DNA of 56,903 nucleotides. Origin: Halorubrum sp. Atlit-26R. GTDB taxonomy: Archaea; Halobacteriota; Halobacteria; Halobacteriales; Haloferacaceae. The number at the start of each line of letters is the position of its first letter. The stretch's first letter is position 1. The translations under genes were made by a program, and so were the position numbers. Positions 17,557 through 26,919 of this stretch are shown one piece after another. The notes under the pieces were generated by a model, which made no database searches, was not told where the DNA came from, and worked only from the letters and a program-made list of their open reading frames with translations. The stretch covers positions 1 to 56,903 of the forward strand of contig NZ_QPLT01000021.1 of the NCBI RefSeq assembly GCF_003666015.1. The letters run 5' to 3'.

Positions 17557-18680
17557 CGGTCACCCCCCGACACCGTCGCGTCGACGCGGCGCTCGCGGTC
17601 CGACCCGTCGGTCTCCCGCGGCGGCCCGCCGGTCGCCACCGCAGATGCGCCGTCCGTGTCGGCGTCACCTGCGGCCGCCACCTCGCCGTCAGCGTCGGGC
17701 GGCGACTCGTCGGCGCGGACCTCGAGGTGGCGGTTGTCGTCCCGGTCGAGCAGCGTCGCGTAGAGGAACACGAACAGCCCCGCGACGAACCCCTGAAGCC
17801 AGTTCGCCGCCCCGTCCCGTCCGCGCCCGGTGAGCGACGCCAGCAGCCCGAGCCCGCCCGCGCCGGCGAGCGCCGTCCCGAGCAGATACAGCGGCGCGAT
17901 CGGGTGGTAGTCCGCCAGGAGGTACTTGCGGTGGAGCCGCCTGCCGAAGCCGCGCAGGAGCATCACAGACACCCGTGGGACGTACTCGCGGTAGTCGATG
18001 TGGCTCTTCCAGCCGTCCTCGTAGGCGAACTCCGAGGACCGAGGGACGTCGGCTATCCGCATCCCGGCGGTGTTGAGGCGGATCAGGAGGTCGTTACAGT
18101 ACCCGTAGTACTCGTACATCCCGCCGATGTCGGTCTCCCGTAGCGCGTCGAGCGAGATGGCGCTGTACCCGTTCTGCGAGTCCATCGTCCGCCAGTAGCC
18201 GCTGGCGATCTTCGTGAGGTACGAGAGGACCACGTTCCCGACGAACCGGAACCGCGGCATCGCGTCCCAGTGGGCGGGTCGGGTGAACCGGTTGCCCTTG
18301 GTGTAGTCCGCGACTCCGTCGGCCAGCGGGTCCAGGTACCGCGTCAGCTCCGCGGCGTCCATCTGGTCGTCGCCCCCGAGGACGGCCGTCGCCTCGATCC
18401 CCTCGTCGCGGGCCCGCTGGTAGCCGGTCTTGATCGCGCCGCCGACCCCTCGGTTCGCCTCGTGTCGGATCGCCACGACGAGGTCGTCGAAGTGTCCGTC
18501 GTGGCGCTCGTTCCGCTCCTCGGCGTGACGGGTGATCTCCGCCCAGGTCCCGTCGGTCGAGCCGTCGTCGACGACGTACGCGCGGTCGACGTACGCCGGG
18601 AGCGAGTCGATCACCTCGCCGACGTACCCCTCCTCGTTGTACGCCGGCACGACGACCGCGACGGTCATTTCCCTATACAT
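17553..18680 (-). CDS. GT2 family glycosyltransferase, membrane-anchored
   Basis: This 375-residue protein has a GT-A domain: VAVVVPAYNEEGYVGEVIDS, then YVVDDGSTDGTW, and the DxD-like LGGDDQMDAAEL. After about residue 250 come two hydrophobic segments, PIAPLYLLGTALAGAGGLGL and WLQGFVAGLFVFLYATLLD, followed by an acidic, disordered tail. This is the layout of dolichyl-phosphate hexose synthases and related GT2 enzymes that charge a lipid carrier with a sugar. The start may be ATG 18680 or the internal ATG 12 bases later. It is the first gene of the GT2 / ATP-grasp / HAD operon. Confidence 0.9.
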   Translation of the reverse strand: MYREMTVAVVVPAYNEEGYVGEVIDSLPAYVDRAYVVDDGSTDGTWAEITRHAEERNERHDGHFDDLVVAIRHEANRGVGGAIKTGYQRARDEGIEATAVLGGDDQMDAAELTRYLDPLADGVADYTKGNRFTRPAHWDAMPRFRFVGNVVLSYLTKIASGYWRTMDSQNGYSAISLDALRETDIGGMYEYYGYCNDLLIRLNTAGMRIADVPRSSEFAYEDGWKSHIDYREYVPRVSVMLLRGFGRRLHRKYLLADYHPIAPLYLLGTALAGAGGLGLLASLTGRGRDGAANWLQGFVAGLFVFLYATLLDRDDNRHLEVRADESPPDADGEVAAAGDADTDGASAVATGGPPRETDGSDRERRVDATVSGGDR

Positions 18681-18710
18681 GGGCCCCTCCGGTAGCGTCC
18701 GCCGCGGACA

Positions 18711-19448
18711 TCAGCTGTACACCCCGTCGACGAACTCGCGGTGCGCGAGCTCCCACGCTCGCGAGCCGGCGTCGACGGCGGCCCGCTCGATCCGCCGCTC
18801 GAACGACGCGTCCTCGTCGCCCCACAGGCCCGGATGGGTGAGCACTTGGAGCGCGTCCGGGAGCTCGGCTATCCGCGGGGGATCCTCGCGCCAGCGCTGC
18901 CCCGAGTCGGCGACGTAGCCGATCTCCGAGAACAGCGCCGGTTCGTACGAGCTGCGGAACCCGTCGAAGCCGCGGTCGAGCACCCAGTCCGGCGGGATGT
19001 GGAACGACACCGCGGGCGCCGCGTCGGCGTCGATCACCGCGTCGAACGCCGACCGCTCGGCGGCGACGCGGTCGCGGAGGGCGGCGTCCGTCGGCGGATC
19101 ATCTTTCGCCCAGTACTGATGGGTGCTGAAGTGGATCCCGACGTCGTGGCCGAGCGAGGCGATCTCGCGGATGTTCGTCCGCTGTTCGCCTTCGAACGGG
19201 TTGTACAGCGGCGACGATAGCAGGAACAGGTACGTGGCGCTGACCCCCGCGTCGGCCTCCAGCCGAGCCATTTCGAGCGCGCGCCGCGGCGAGAGGTCGA
19301 CGTCGTGTCGCAGGAACACGCCGCCGTCGTCGGGGTCGTCGTCGAAGGACCGGAATCGGTACCCGGCCGAACGGAGCCGTTCGAGGAACTCCCGGTACCA
19401 GTCGTACGTGAACGCGGGGTCCGCGAGGTCCCGGTGTGCGTTGCTCAT
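18711..19448 (-). CDS. Polysaccharide deacetylase-like protein
   Basis: This 245-residue protein has the NodB-like signature: GGVFLRHDVDLSPRRALEMA (HD.D metal/catalytic Asp), then DVGIHFSTHQYWAKDDPP (H...H metal pair) and VSFHIPPDW. Such enzymes remove N- or O-acetyl groups from glycans. There is no signal peptide, so a cytosolic, lipid-linked or nucleotide-linked substrate is likely. A promoter-like element, ATTACTAAC, lies at 28-36 bases upstream. It sits 30 bases ahead of the GT2 gene on the same strand and probably shares its transcript. Confidence 0.82.
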   Translation of the reverse strand: MSNAHRDLADPAFTYDWYREFLERLRSAGYRFRSFDDDPDDGGVFLRHDVDLSPRRALEMARLEADAGVSATYLFLLSSPLYNPFEGEQRTNIREIASLGHDVGIHFSTHQYWAKDDPPTDAALRDRVAAERSAFDAVIDADAAPAVSFHIPPDWVLDRGFDGFRSSYEPALFSEIGYVADSGQRWREDPPRIAELPDALQVLTHPGLWGDEDASFERRIERAAVDAGSRAWELAHREFVDGVYS

Positions 19449-19720
19449 TCCACTCGACCAGGTTCCGAAGTGGGGTTAGTAATTCAGGGCATTCTCCGCG
19501 TCCGCCGACGGTATGCGACTGCTATCAGCGGCGTCGGGAGCGGACGGCGCGACCCCTCGCCCGTGAGACCGACCGCGAGGCGATCCGTCTGGCCGCCGAT
19601 CCGCCCCGAGCCGCCGACGGTCGCCGCCGCGTAGCGTCCGACTAACACTGGTACCCGGGGTAATACAAAGCGACTGTCCCCGTTTTCCCGGAGCAACTCC
19701 GGCGTCGCCGGGGCCGACAC

Positions 19721-20557
19721 ATGAGCTACACGGATTATCTAAACGGCGACAAAGTCATCCTCACCGTCGCGACGACGGGCGGGGTCCACGGCAAAGACGC
19801 GAACCCGAACCTCCCGGAGCAGCCGGCGGAGATCGCGGAACAGGTCGCCGCCTGCGAGGAGCTCGGCGCCGCGATCTGTCACGTCCACGGGAGAGACGAA
19901 CACGGGGAGAACGACGCCGCCCGGCTCCAAGCGGTCAACGACGCGATACGCGACCGGTGTGACGACATCATCATCCAGAACACCACGGGGGGACAGTCCG
20001 AGTTCGAGGCCCGCGTCGAGGGGATCCGGACGGACCCGGTCCCGGAGATGGCGTCGCTCGACATGGGGCCGTTCAACCGCGGGAAACACATCATCACCGA
20101 GCACAACCGCCACAACATCGAGCGGCTCGCCCGCGAGATGAAAGAGAAGGGGATCAAACCAGAGCTGGAGGTGTTCAACAACGGGCACCTCAACGAGGTG
20201 TACCGACTGATCGAGACCGGCCTGCTGGAGGAGCCGTACTACATCAACCTCATCTTCGGCAGCGGGACGTTCTCTATCCCCTCTCCGGAGAACGTGATGA
20301 ACCTCGTATCGAACCTCCCCGAGAACAGCGAGTTCAATCTCTTGGCGACCGGCCGACACCAACTGCCGCTGACGACGATGGCCCCGATACTCGGCGGACA
20401 CGTCCGGGTCGGCATGGAGGACAACCTCTACTTCAGACAGGGCGAACCGGCCCAGAGCAACGCCCAGCTCGTCGAGCGCACGGCGGCGATCCTCGACCGG
20501 CTCGACCGCGACGTCGCGACCCCCGACGAGGCGCGCGACATCCTCGGCATCGAGTGA
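19721..20557 (+). CDS. Beta-keto acid cleavage enzyme (BKACE, DUF849)
   Basis: This 278-residue TIM-barrel protein carries BKACE features: VILTVATTGGVHGKDANPNL, the HVH zinc motif in AAICHVHGRDEHG, IIIQNTTGGQ, the SLDMGPFNRG segment, PELEVFNNGHL, and the C-terminal GGHVRVGMEDNLYFRQGEPA (barrel end). BKACE enzymes use Zn to convert a beta-keto acid plus acetyl-CoA to acetoacetate plus a new CoA ester. A variant promoter box AATACAAA lies at 19662-19669, giving a leader of about 26 bases. It is divergent from the deacetylase operon. Confidence 0.92.
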   Translation: MSYTDYLNGDKVILTVATTGGVHGKDANPNLPEQPAEIAEQVAACEELGAAICHVHGRDEHGENDAARLQAVNDAIRDRCDDIIIQNTTGGQSEFEARVEGIRTDPVPEMASLDMGPFNRGKHIITEHNRHNIERLAREMKEKGIKPELEVFNNGHLNEVYRLIETGLLEEPYYINLIFGSGTFSIPSPENVMNLVSNLPENSEFNLLATGRHQLPLTTMAPILGGHVRVGMEDNLYFRQGEPAQSNAQLVERTAAILDRLDRDVATPDEARDILGIE

Positions 20558-20559
20558 GG

Positions 20560-21507
20560 ATGCCGGACGCCCCACCCGACCCGGGCGTCGAGGGGGCGAC
20601 GGCCGACGACCGAACGGAGCGCCGCGCCGCCGAGGGCGACGGGTACGTCATGTCGCGGCGCGCGACCGGCGCCGCCGAGTGCCGGCCCGACGACGGGGTC
20701 GGCGCAGGGGTCGACGCGCTCGTTCGCGGCGCCGGGCGGAAGCTGTTCGACGCGGTGCCGCGGCTCGATCGGCCGCTCCGGATCTGTCGCGACTGGTACG
20801 CCGTGGCGCACGTCCGGTCCGTCGCGCTCCGTCACCGTCTGCGACACGCCGCGCCGATCGACCCGTTCCGCGTCCTCCGTGTCGACCCCGACCGGATACG
20901 CCGCCTGTCGTCCCCGGCGGCGCGCCCCCGGTTCCGACGGGCCGGCACCGTCCTCGACGGCGACTGGGACAGGCGCGACGTGCGCTTCGTCGAGACCGAC
21001 CTCTATCGCTCGTTCGCCGCGCACTTCCGCGAGGGCGTCCCGTGGGAGCGGACGGCGTTCTTCGAGCGCGTCGTCGGAGAGATACGGGAGGGACACCGGC
21101 CCTGGGGCTGCGACAGCGAGGCGGCGTTCGAACGACGATGTCGGGAGCTGGACGAGCTGTACGCGTCGCTCCGCGACGAGGGGGTCCGGACGCAGCGAGA
21201 GCTCGCCGCCTCCGACCGCGAGGAGCCGGCGTCCCGCGACCGGGCGACGCTCGCCGCGCGGATCATCAACGACGAGATCGCCGTCGACGTCGGGCGCGAC
21301 GGCGAGCTCCTCTACGCCGACGGACGGAACCGGCTAGCGATGGCGAAGCTCCTCGGCGTCGACGAGATCCCGGTCATTGTCCTCCGGCGGCACACGCAGT
21401 GGATCGACACGCGCGACGCCGCCGCGAGACACGTCGAACGAACGGGTGAGCTCCCGCCCGCGCTCGACGGGCATCCCGACGTGGCCCGTCTCGCGGACGA
21501 CGGCTGA
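20560..21507 (+). CDS. Hypothetical with ParB/Srx-like motif
   Basis: This protein of about 315 residues is basic for a haloarchaeon. ATG 20560 lies just after the BKACE stop; a GTG at 20554 overlapping that stop is an alternative. The N-terminal 75 residues look disordered, then RPLRICRDWYAVAHVRSVAL and a helical core (WERTAFFERVVGEIREGHRP) follow. Near the end, EIAVDVGRDGELLYADGRNR, then LAMAKLLGVDEIPVIVLRRH, matches the ParB/sulfiredoxin fold signature (the G.NR..A...L....IPV pattern). Similar proteins sit next to glycan genes in other haloarchaea. Function not known. Confidence 0.7.
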   Translation: MPDAPPDPGVEGATADDRTERRAAEGDGYVMSRRATGAAECRPDDGVGAGVDALVRGAGRKLFDAVPRLDRPLRICRDWYAVAHVRSVALRHRLRHAAPIDPFRVLRVDPDRIRRLSSPAARPRFRRAGTVLDGDWDRRDVRFVETDLYRSFAAHFREGVPWERTAFFERVVGEIREGHRPWGCDSEAAFERRCRELDELYASLRDEGVRTQRELAASDREEPASRDRATLAARIINDEIAVDVGRDGELLYADGRNRLAMAKLLGVDEIPVIVLRRHTQWIDTRDAAARHVERTGELPPALDGHPDVARLADDG

Positions 21508-21594
21508 GCGGCGACCCGGGCGCACGGCGACCGGCGGCGCTCGTCCGTCGGGCAGCGGCACTCGTCCGTCGGGCAGCCGCGCTCGCCTGTCGGG

Positions 21595-22635
21595 TCACCC
21601 GCGCGAGTCGGCCGACAGCTCCGCGCTCCCGCGCCGCGCGTCGACCAGGTCCGCGAGCCCCGCTTCGAGGTCCACCTGCGCGCGGAACCCCAGCCGGTCC
21701 GCAGCCTGCCCCGTCTCCGCGCGGCTGTGGCGGATGTCGCCGGGGCGCGGCGAGTCGTGTCGGACCTCGGCGTCGACGTCGGCGGCCGCGGCGACGATCG
21801 ACGCCAGCTCGTTGACCGTCACGCTCCGACCGGTGCCGACGTTGTACGCGGTGCCCGTGTCGTCGGTCGTCGCGGCCGCGAGGTTCGCCCGAACCACGTC
21901 CGAGACGTGGACGAAGTCGCGCGTCTGCTCGCCGTCGCCGTGGACGACGAGCGGCTCGCCGTCGAGCGCGCGGCTCAGGAACGCGTCGATGACGCCGCTG
22001 TACGGCCCGCGCTGCCCCCGACCGTAGACGTTGAAGTACCGGAGCGCGACGGTCGGCACGTCGTAGGACGCCTCGTAGGCGCGGACGTACGCGTCGGCGG
22101 CGGCCTTCGACGCCCCGTACGGCGACCGGGGGGTCTGCGGCTCGTCGACGGTGACCGGGAGCGTCTCCGGCGGGCCGTACACGGCGGCGCTCGACGCGAA
22201 CACCACGCGCGCGCCCACCTCCCTGGCGGCCTCGAGGACGTTGACCGTCCCGTCGACGTTCGTTAGGTTCGTCTCGACCGGGTCCGAAACCGACTCCTCG
22301 ACGCTGACGACGGCCGCGAGGTGGAAGATCACGTCGACGCCCTCCGCGGCCCGTACCACCGACTGGTAGTCGGTGACGTCCCCTTGAATCAGCGTCGCCG
22401 CCTCCGGCACCGCGTCTCGATCGCCGGTCGAGAGGTCGTCCAGGACCCGCACGTCCCCGTCGATCGCGAGCCGGCCCGCGAGGTGGCTGCCGATGAATCC
22501 GGCGCCGCCGGTGACGAGCGCGGCCTCCGGGAGGTCTCCGCCCTGACCGTCGGAAGCAAAGTCGAGGCCCCCGGCGCCGGACGCGGACGCCTCGTCCGGT
22601 CGGGTCTCGGCGAGGCGGGTGCGGAACTCGTTCAT
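21595..22635 (-). CDS. NAD-dependent sugar epimerase/dehydratase
   Basis: This 346-residue extended short-chain dehydrogenase most resembles UDP-glucose 4-epimerases. The NAD loop is AALVTGGAGFIGSHLAGRL (about 40-58). The catalytic triad is visible: Ser in VVFASSAAVYGPPET and Tyr/Lys in SPYGASKAAADAYV. RYFNVYGRGQRGPYSGVID is the substrate loop. I chose ATG 22635 (MNEFRTRLAETRPDEASASG); the N-terminal 35 residues are an acidic extension. ATTACAATG lies at 25-33 bases upstream and probably serves as promoter box. The role is interconversion of nucleotide sugars for the surface glycan. Confidence 0.9.
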   Translation of the reverse strand: MNEFRTRLAETRPDEASASGAGGLDFASDGQGGDLPEAALVTGGAGFIGSHLAGRLAIDGDVRVLDDLSTGDRDAVPEAATLIQGDVTDYQSVVRAAEGVDVIFHLAAVVSVEESVSDPVETNLTNVDGTVNVLEAAREVGARVVFASSAAVYGPPETLPVTVDEPQTPRSPYGASKAAADAYVRAYEASYDVPTVALRYFNVYGRGQRGPYSGVIDAFLSRALDGEPLVVHGDGEQTRDFVHVSDVVRANLAAATTDDTGTAYNVGTGRSVTVNELASIVAAAADVDAEVRHDSPRPGDIRHSRAETGQAADRLGFRAQVDLEAGLADLVDARRGSAELSADSRG

Positions 22636-22749
22636 GTCGGCTTCCGAGCCCCGACGAACGCATTGTAATGTCCGCGTTACCCCGAACGAGCCGGTCTGCG
22701 GCCCGGTGGTCCGTCGCGTCCCGCCCGCGCTCGACGCCACTGTCGCCCG

Positions 22750-23754
22750 TCACCGGACCCCGAGCTCGTAGGCGCGCTCGGCGAGCGCCATCGGGAGCCC
22801 GCCCGTGTCGACGCTGTAGTACGGGACGAGCTCCCCGCCGAACTTGCTTTTGTACTCGCAGAGCCGCGGCGTGTTCGCGCCGTAGAGGTCGTACCGACGC
22901 ACCGTCTCCGTCGGCGGGTCGGCGTGGACGTCTTCGAGGATCCGCCAGTGGAGCAGACTGTTGACCGCGACCCCGTCGTGGACTGTGAGGCCGCCGCCCT
23001 GCCAGAAGTACGCCTCGGACGGCGAGTACAGTACCGTGATTCCGGTGAGGAACTCTCCGTCGTCGGACCGGACCACGTACACCCGGGCCCGCTCGTCGAG
23101 CGCGCGGACGAGGTCGCGCACGTACGGCCACTCCGTCGGCATGGAAACGCCCTGCGCCTCGTACCGCTCGCGCGTCGCCTCGTAGACGCGACGGGCCGCC
23201 TCGACGCCCTCCCGCTCCACGGTCACGTCGAGCTCGGCCCCGTCGCCCACCTCCCGCCGGAGGCTCTTGCTCGCGGCCGCGAGCAGGTCGTCGGGCGTCG
23301 CGTCGGACAGGTCGAGCCGGTAGGTGAAGTCGACGCCGACGTCCATGTCCGTCCACCCGTACGGGCGGGGGTCGTCGAACTCGGGGCGACAGGTCATCCG
23401 GAACAGCGTCAGCGGCCGGTCGAGCGCCATCTCGTCGACGACCTCCTCGGCGAACTCCCGGTTCAGTTGCTCTCGCTTCCGCGCCTTCGGACTCGCCGGC
23501 ATCAGAACCGGCCCGAGCCGCGGGACGTTCTTCCCGGGCGGCGGCGAGGTGACGACGGTCCCGGCCGGGAGCGACCGGACGAAGAGGGGCAAAAGCGCTA
23601 CCGGCCTGTCGCCGTTGAACCCCCCGAGGAGGACCAGGTCGCCTCCGGTGTGGTCGTCGAGGACCGAGAGCGCCTCGGCGGTGTGGAACACGCCGATGCC
23701 CTCGGCCGGGAGCGCCTCGTCCCACTCCGAGAGAGACAGGTGTTCGAGTCTCAT
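22750..23754 (-). CDS. FemAB-like GNAT transferase, copy 1
   Basis: This 334-residue protein has two GNAT-like halves as in FemAB/BioF2-type transferases. Motifs: GIGVFHTAEALSVLDDHTGG at the start, PPPGKNVPRLGPVLMP, SKSLRREVGDGAELDVTVER, EAYFWQGGGLTVHDGVAVNS, and RRYDLYGANTPRLCEYKSKF near the end. It is paralogous to 28554-29555, which has matching segments in the same order. Bacterial FemAB proteins add amino acids from aminoacyl-tRNA to cell-wall peptides; many archaeal relatives in glycan loci have unknown donors. A box TTTACAAAG lies 27-35 bases upstream. No membrane segment is seen. Confidence 0.85.
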   Translation of the reverse strand: MRLEHLSLSEWDEALPAEGIGVFHTAEALSVLDDHTGGDLVLLGGFNGDRPVALLPLFVRSLPAGTVVTSPPPGKNVPRLGPVLMPASPKARKREQLNREFAEEVVDEMALDRPLTLFRMTCRPEFDDPRPYGWTDMDVGVDFTYRLDLSDATPDDLLAAASKSLRREVGDGAELDVTVEREGVEAARRVYEATRERYEAQGVSMPTEWPYVRDLVRALDERARVYVVRSDDGEFLTGITVLYSPSEAYFWQGGGLTVHDGVAVNSLLHWRILEDVHADPPTETVRRYDLYGANTPRLCEYKSKFGGELVPYYSVDTGGLPMALAERAYELGVR

Positions 23755-24037
23755 TCGGCGGACCGAGTCGCGAGAACCGCTTTGTAAACCCGAGCGTACT
23801 CGCCGCCTCGCGCCCCCGACGACGGGAGTATCCAGCTGCTACCGCGGGCGCCGCCGTCGACGAGCCCAGCGCCGCCGCATCGGCTGTAGCGACCGTCCGG
23901 ACCGAACCCCTCGAGCGTCGACGCGTCGCCGCGACGCCGAGGGCCGCGAACCTCATCACCATTCCCGAGGGAGTGGTCACCGACTACCCCGCAGTTGGCC
24001 GACGATAACAAAGCCGGAACCCGGTCGAGCGGTGGGC
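23755..24037. promoter_or_regulatory. Divergent promoter region
   Basis: No gene is supported. It carries the box for the leftward FemAB gene (minus-strand TTTACAAAG at 23781-23789) and the box ATAACAAA at 24005-24012 for rightward transcription from about 24038. Confidence 0.5.
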
Positions 24038-25080
24038 ATGTATCGATCGGGAAGCCGACGCGACGCACCGCCGGTCAGCGGGGGTGAGCGACGCTGGGGT
24101 CAGTAGTCCTGTCGATCGACGCCGAGCTGGGCTGGGGCCACCACGACCTCGACTCGCCGCCGACCGACCGCGTCGAGGCCGGTCGCCCCGGGTGGCGCGC
24201 CTCCCTCGACATCCTCGACGAGCACGACGTCCCCGCGACGTGGGCGGTCGTCGGCCACCTCTTCTTACAGGACTGTGACGGTCGTCACGACGGCCACCCG
24301 ACGCCCGAGGGGTGGTTCGCCCGGGAGCGGGGCGAGTGGGCGGACCGCCGCGACCTCCGGTTCGCGCCGAACCTGATCGCCGCGGTCGCCGACGCCGACG
24401 CCGACCACGAGATCGGGTGTCACACCTTCTCGCACGTCGAGTGCGGCGACCCGCAGACGACCCCCGAGACGGCGCGCGCGGAGCTCGTGGCGTCGCTGGA
24501 GGCCGCGGCGTCGGCGTCCGTCGAGCCGGCGATGACGTCGGTCGTGTTCCCGCGTAACTGGGTCGGCCACCGGGACGTGCTCGCGCGGTCGGGGTTCACC
24601 TGCTACCGGGGCACCGACCCGAACGCCGACGCGCTCGGCCCCGACGCGCTCAGGAAGGCGGCGCTCGTCACCGGGGCGACGCCGCCGCTCGTCGAGCCGT
24701 CGGTCGACGAGTTCGGCCTCGTGGACGTGCCGGCGTCGCTGTACCTCTTCGGCTTCGAGGGGGCGGCGCGCCGCCTCTGCGAGCTGGTGTGGCGAGACCC
24801 GATCGTCGCCGCCGCTCGGCGGGGGATCGACGCGGCCGCGCGAAGCGACGGCGTGTTCCACCTGTGGTACCATCCGAACAACCTCGTCACGGACGACGAC
24901 GTCGCGCGGCTCCGAGCGGTCGTCGAACACATCGATCGGCGTCGGGCCGACGGCGGAATCGAGGTGGAAACGATGGCCGACGTGGCGCGCCGAGTGCGGA
25001 GCGAGACCGACGCGGGGCGGCGAGTACGAACCGAGGTCGGCGCGGGGCAGCGATCTCGGCCCGAGACCGACGCGGAGTGA
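24038..25080 (+). pseudogene. Polysaccharide deacetylase (NodB-like), apparent 1-base frameshift near start
   Basis: The body in frame with 25080 is a good NodB-like deacetylase: GSVVLSIDAELGWGHHD (catalytic Asp), ATWAVVGHLF, HEIGCHTFSHVEC (metal His pair), VVFPRNWVGHRDVLARSGF, and GVFHLWYHPNNLVTDDD. But this frame has no ATG or GTG start upstream; an in-frame TGA lies at 24085-24087. The expected leaderless start ATG 24038 is 26-33 bases after an ATAACAAA box and opens MYRSGSRRDAPPVSGGERRW in another frame, closed by TAG at 24104-24106. One extra G in the run GGGG at 24096-24099 would join both (RRWGSVVLSID). A CTG start at 24094 is the alternative. The protein may be functional if the gap is a consensus error. 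Confidence 0.7.
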
Positions 25081-25137
25081 GGGGCGACGCCGACGCGATG
25101 GGCACAGCGCCGGTGGCGGGCAGTGCGCCGGCGGCGG

Positions 25138-26238
25138 TCAGAACGTGTTCCGCTCGGCGAGACCCAGCGACCAGTCCTCGGGCTCGTCCAACCGCGCGCC
25201 GCCGAGCTCCCACGCCGGGTCGTCGGTCCCGTCGAAGAGCCGCGAGATGAGGACCGTCGGCGTCGTCACCGCGGACAGGGGCAGGTCGTCGTCCGGCAGG
25301 AAGCCGTACGCGCCCGCGAGGTCGTCGGGAACCGCCGAGCGGCTCGCGACCACCACGTCGGCGTCGGCGTGATCGGCCGCGATCCGCGGGAGGATCGCCG
25401 CGAGCCCCCGGCGACGGTCCTCCCCGCCCGTCAGCGGAACGACGTCGGTCACCGCCGCGGTCGCCGTCTCCCCCTCGTCGCTTCGGCCGACGACCGCTCC
25501 GGCGATCGGGTCCGCCCGCTCGGCGGTCCGAGCGACGTAGGCCTCGTACTCCCAGTCCGGGCGGTCGAACCGCCAGCGGTAGAACCGCTCGTCGCGGAGC
25601 GCGTGGATCCCGTCGGGAACGTCCCGCTCGTACAGGTTGGAGAGCGTCCCGGCCGGCACGGCGCGGTGCCGGATCACGGTCACGTCGTCCGGCGGAGACG
25701 TCCGTCGGCTCCAGAGGAACTGTCCGAGTCGGACGAGCGGCGAGAGCGCCCCGCCGACTCGAGGGGGCGTCCCGGAGCCGAGGGTCTCGGGATCGTGGAC
25801 CCGGTACGACGTCGCGAGCCGTCCGACCTCGCGGCAGCCGAGCTTCAGGTACCCGGGCCGCGAGAGCGCGTTCGGGATGCTAAAGGTGAGCACGTCCTCG
25901 TCGACGTCGCCGTAGTAGTCGAACGACCGCTGGGTCATGCGGGTGAACAGCCCCTTCCGCTGGTGGTCCGGGTGGACCATCGTGTCGCCGGTCTGGAGCC
26001 CCAGAGCGGTCCCGTCCCCCACCCGAAGTCGGAACGCCATGTACGGTCGCGCTCCCACCATCTCCCCGTCGCGCTCCGCGACGAACATCGGCACGTGGGC
26101 CACGTACGGGTTGTCGGGGTACTTCCACCGGAACCACTCCTCGGTCCCCCCGCCGAACACCTCGTCGTACAGCCGGAGGAACCCCTCTCTGTCCGTCGGC
26201 TCGTAGAGCCGGATCGAGTACTCGTCGTCGCTCGACAT
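25138..26238 (-). CDS. GNAT acetyltransferase (Eis-like, two-domain)
   Basis: This 366-residue protein has a GNAT domain at 8-150: YSIRLYEPTDREGFLRLYDE, then EWFRWKYPDNPY, MFVAERDGEMVGARPYMAFR, and the acetyl-CoA loop TMVHPDHQRKGLFTRMTQ (Q/R-x-x-G-x-G/A variant). FSIPNALSRPGYLKLGCREV is the usual following motif. The C-terminal part (190-366) looks like a second GNAT-like fold. A promoter box (ATAACAAA on the minus strand, 26264-26271) lies 26-33 bases before the start, so it is likely leaderless. The acceptor is unknown; N-acylation of an amino sugar is plausible from context. Confidence 0.83.
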   Translation of the reverse strand: MSSDDEYSIRLYEPTDREGFLRLYDEVFGGGTEEWFRWKYPDNPYVAHVPMFVAERDGEMVGARPYMAFRLRVGDGTALGLQTGDTMVHPDHQRKGLFTRMTQRSFDYYGDVDEDVLTFSIPNALSRPGYLKLGCREVGRLATSYRVHDPETLGSGTPPRVGGALSPLVRLGQFLWSRRTSPPDDVTVIRHRAVPAGTLSNLYERDVPDGIHALRDERFYRWRFDRPDWEYEAYVARTAERADPIAGAVVGRSDEGETATAAVTDVVPLTGGEDRRRGLAAILPRIAADHADADVVVASRSAVPDDLAGAYGFLPDDDLPLSAVTTPTVLISRLFDGTDDPAWELGGARLDEPEDWSLGLAERNTF

Positions 26239-26919
26239 CGTTCTCGGTCCGGCGTCGAAGGGGTTTGTTATGGGTAGGCTTCGGCCGGTCGCCCGATCGC
26301 CTCAACCGGCGCCTCTCCAATAGTTCTTATTCTTACTATTTGTTTGATTAGTTTTTATTGTGAAACCTTTATACACCCGAGAACATCCCCGTCAGCGCCG
26401 AACCTCGACGAATCCCCTCTCATCGGGTCCGCGTTTCGACGGAATCGGTCAGACGAGGGCCTCGACTGTCGGGCGTCGTATACCCTCCCTACCGACTCCA
26501 CGTCGAGGCTCCGGCCCGCCGATCGATTCGGATCGCCGGTCGGAAACCCGTGGATAACCCCGTTTTGGCTCTTGCGTCGGCAGAATCTATCCGAACTCCG
26601 TGTGGAACGAGCGCCGGCCGACGGCCTACTCCGGCGAGCATCCAGGCGGTCCGTGCCGCTCGACTGCGCTTTACTCCCCGACTCCCTCGAAAAACATCAT
26701 AAATATATACAGTATACGTGTCGTATACTTCACGTCCGAGGCCGACCGTCGCGTTCCGTTTCGGCCCCGAGCGCGTGCCGGAGAGCGGTCGCCGCGAGAC
26801 GCGGTCTGACGGCGGGGCTGCGTCGTTCGAGCCCGCCGAGCGCCCGGGTCTCGCTCGCCGGGAACGAACCGCCGTCAGGCCGGACATAACAAATACCTGA
26901 TCGTCGGTAGCCCACCTGT
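26239..26919. other. Intergenic region with AT-rich patches and palindrome
   Basis: No coding region is supported in these 681 bases. It contains two AT-rich patches (26322-26370, with ATTTGTTTGATTAGTTTTTA, and 26698-26730), a 7-base dyad at 26711-26729, and ATAACAAA boxes for both flanking genes at 26264-26271 and 26886-26893. Confidence 0.5.
26711..26729. promoter_or_regulatory. Dyad AGTATAC-n5-GTATACT
   Basis: AGTATAC (26711-26717) and GTATACT (26723-26729) are perfect inverted arms around GTGTC, directly after AAATATATAC. It could be a regulator site or part of a promoter for an unannotated transcript across the gap. Confidence 0.45.

Noticed and set aside
21374-23980. 868-codon minus-strand frame across epimerase and FemAB genes
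   Set aside because: Shadow of two real genes in another frame of the same strand; extremely Arg-rich.
26344-26889. 181-codon plus-strand frame in the gap before the phosphodiesterase
   Set aside because: Ser/Arg/Pro-rich, crosses AT-rich patches and the dyad, and has no recognisable domain.
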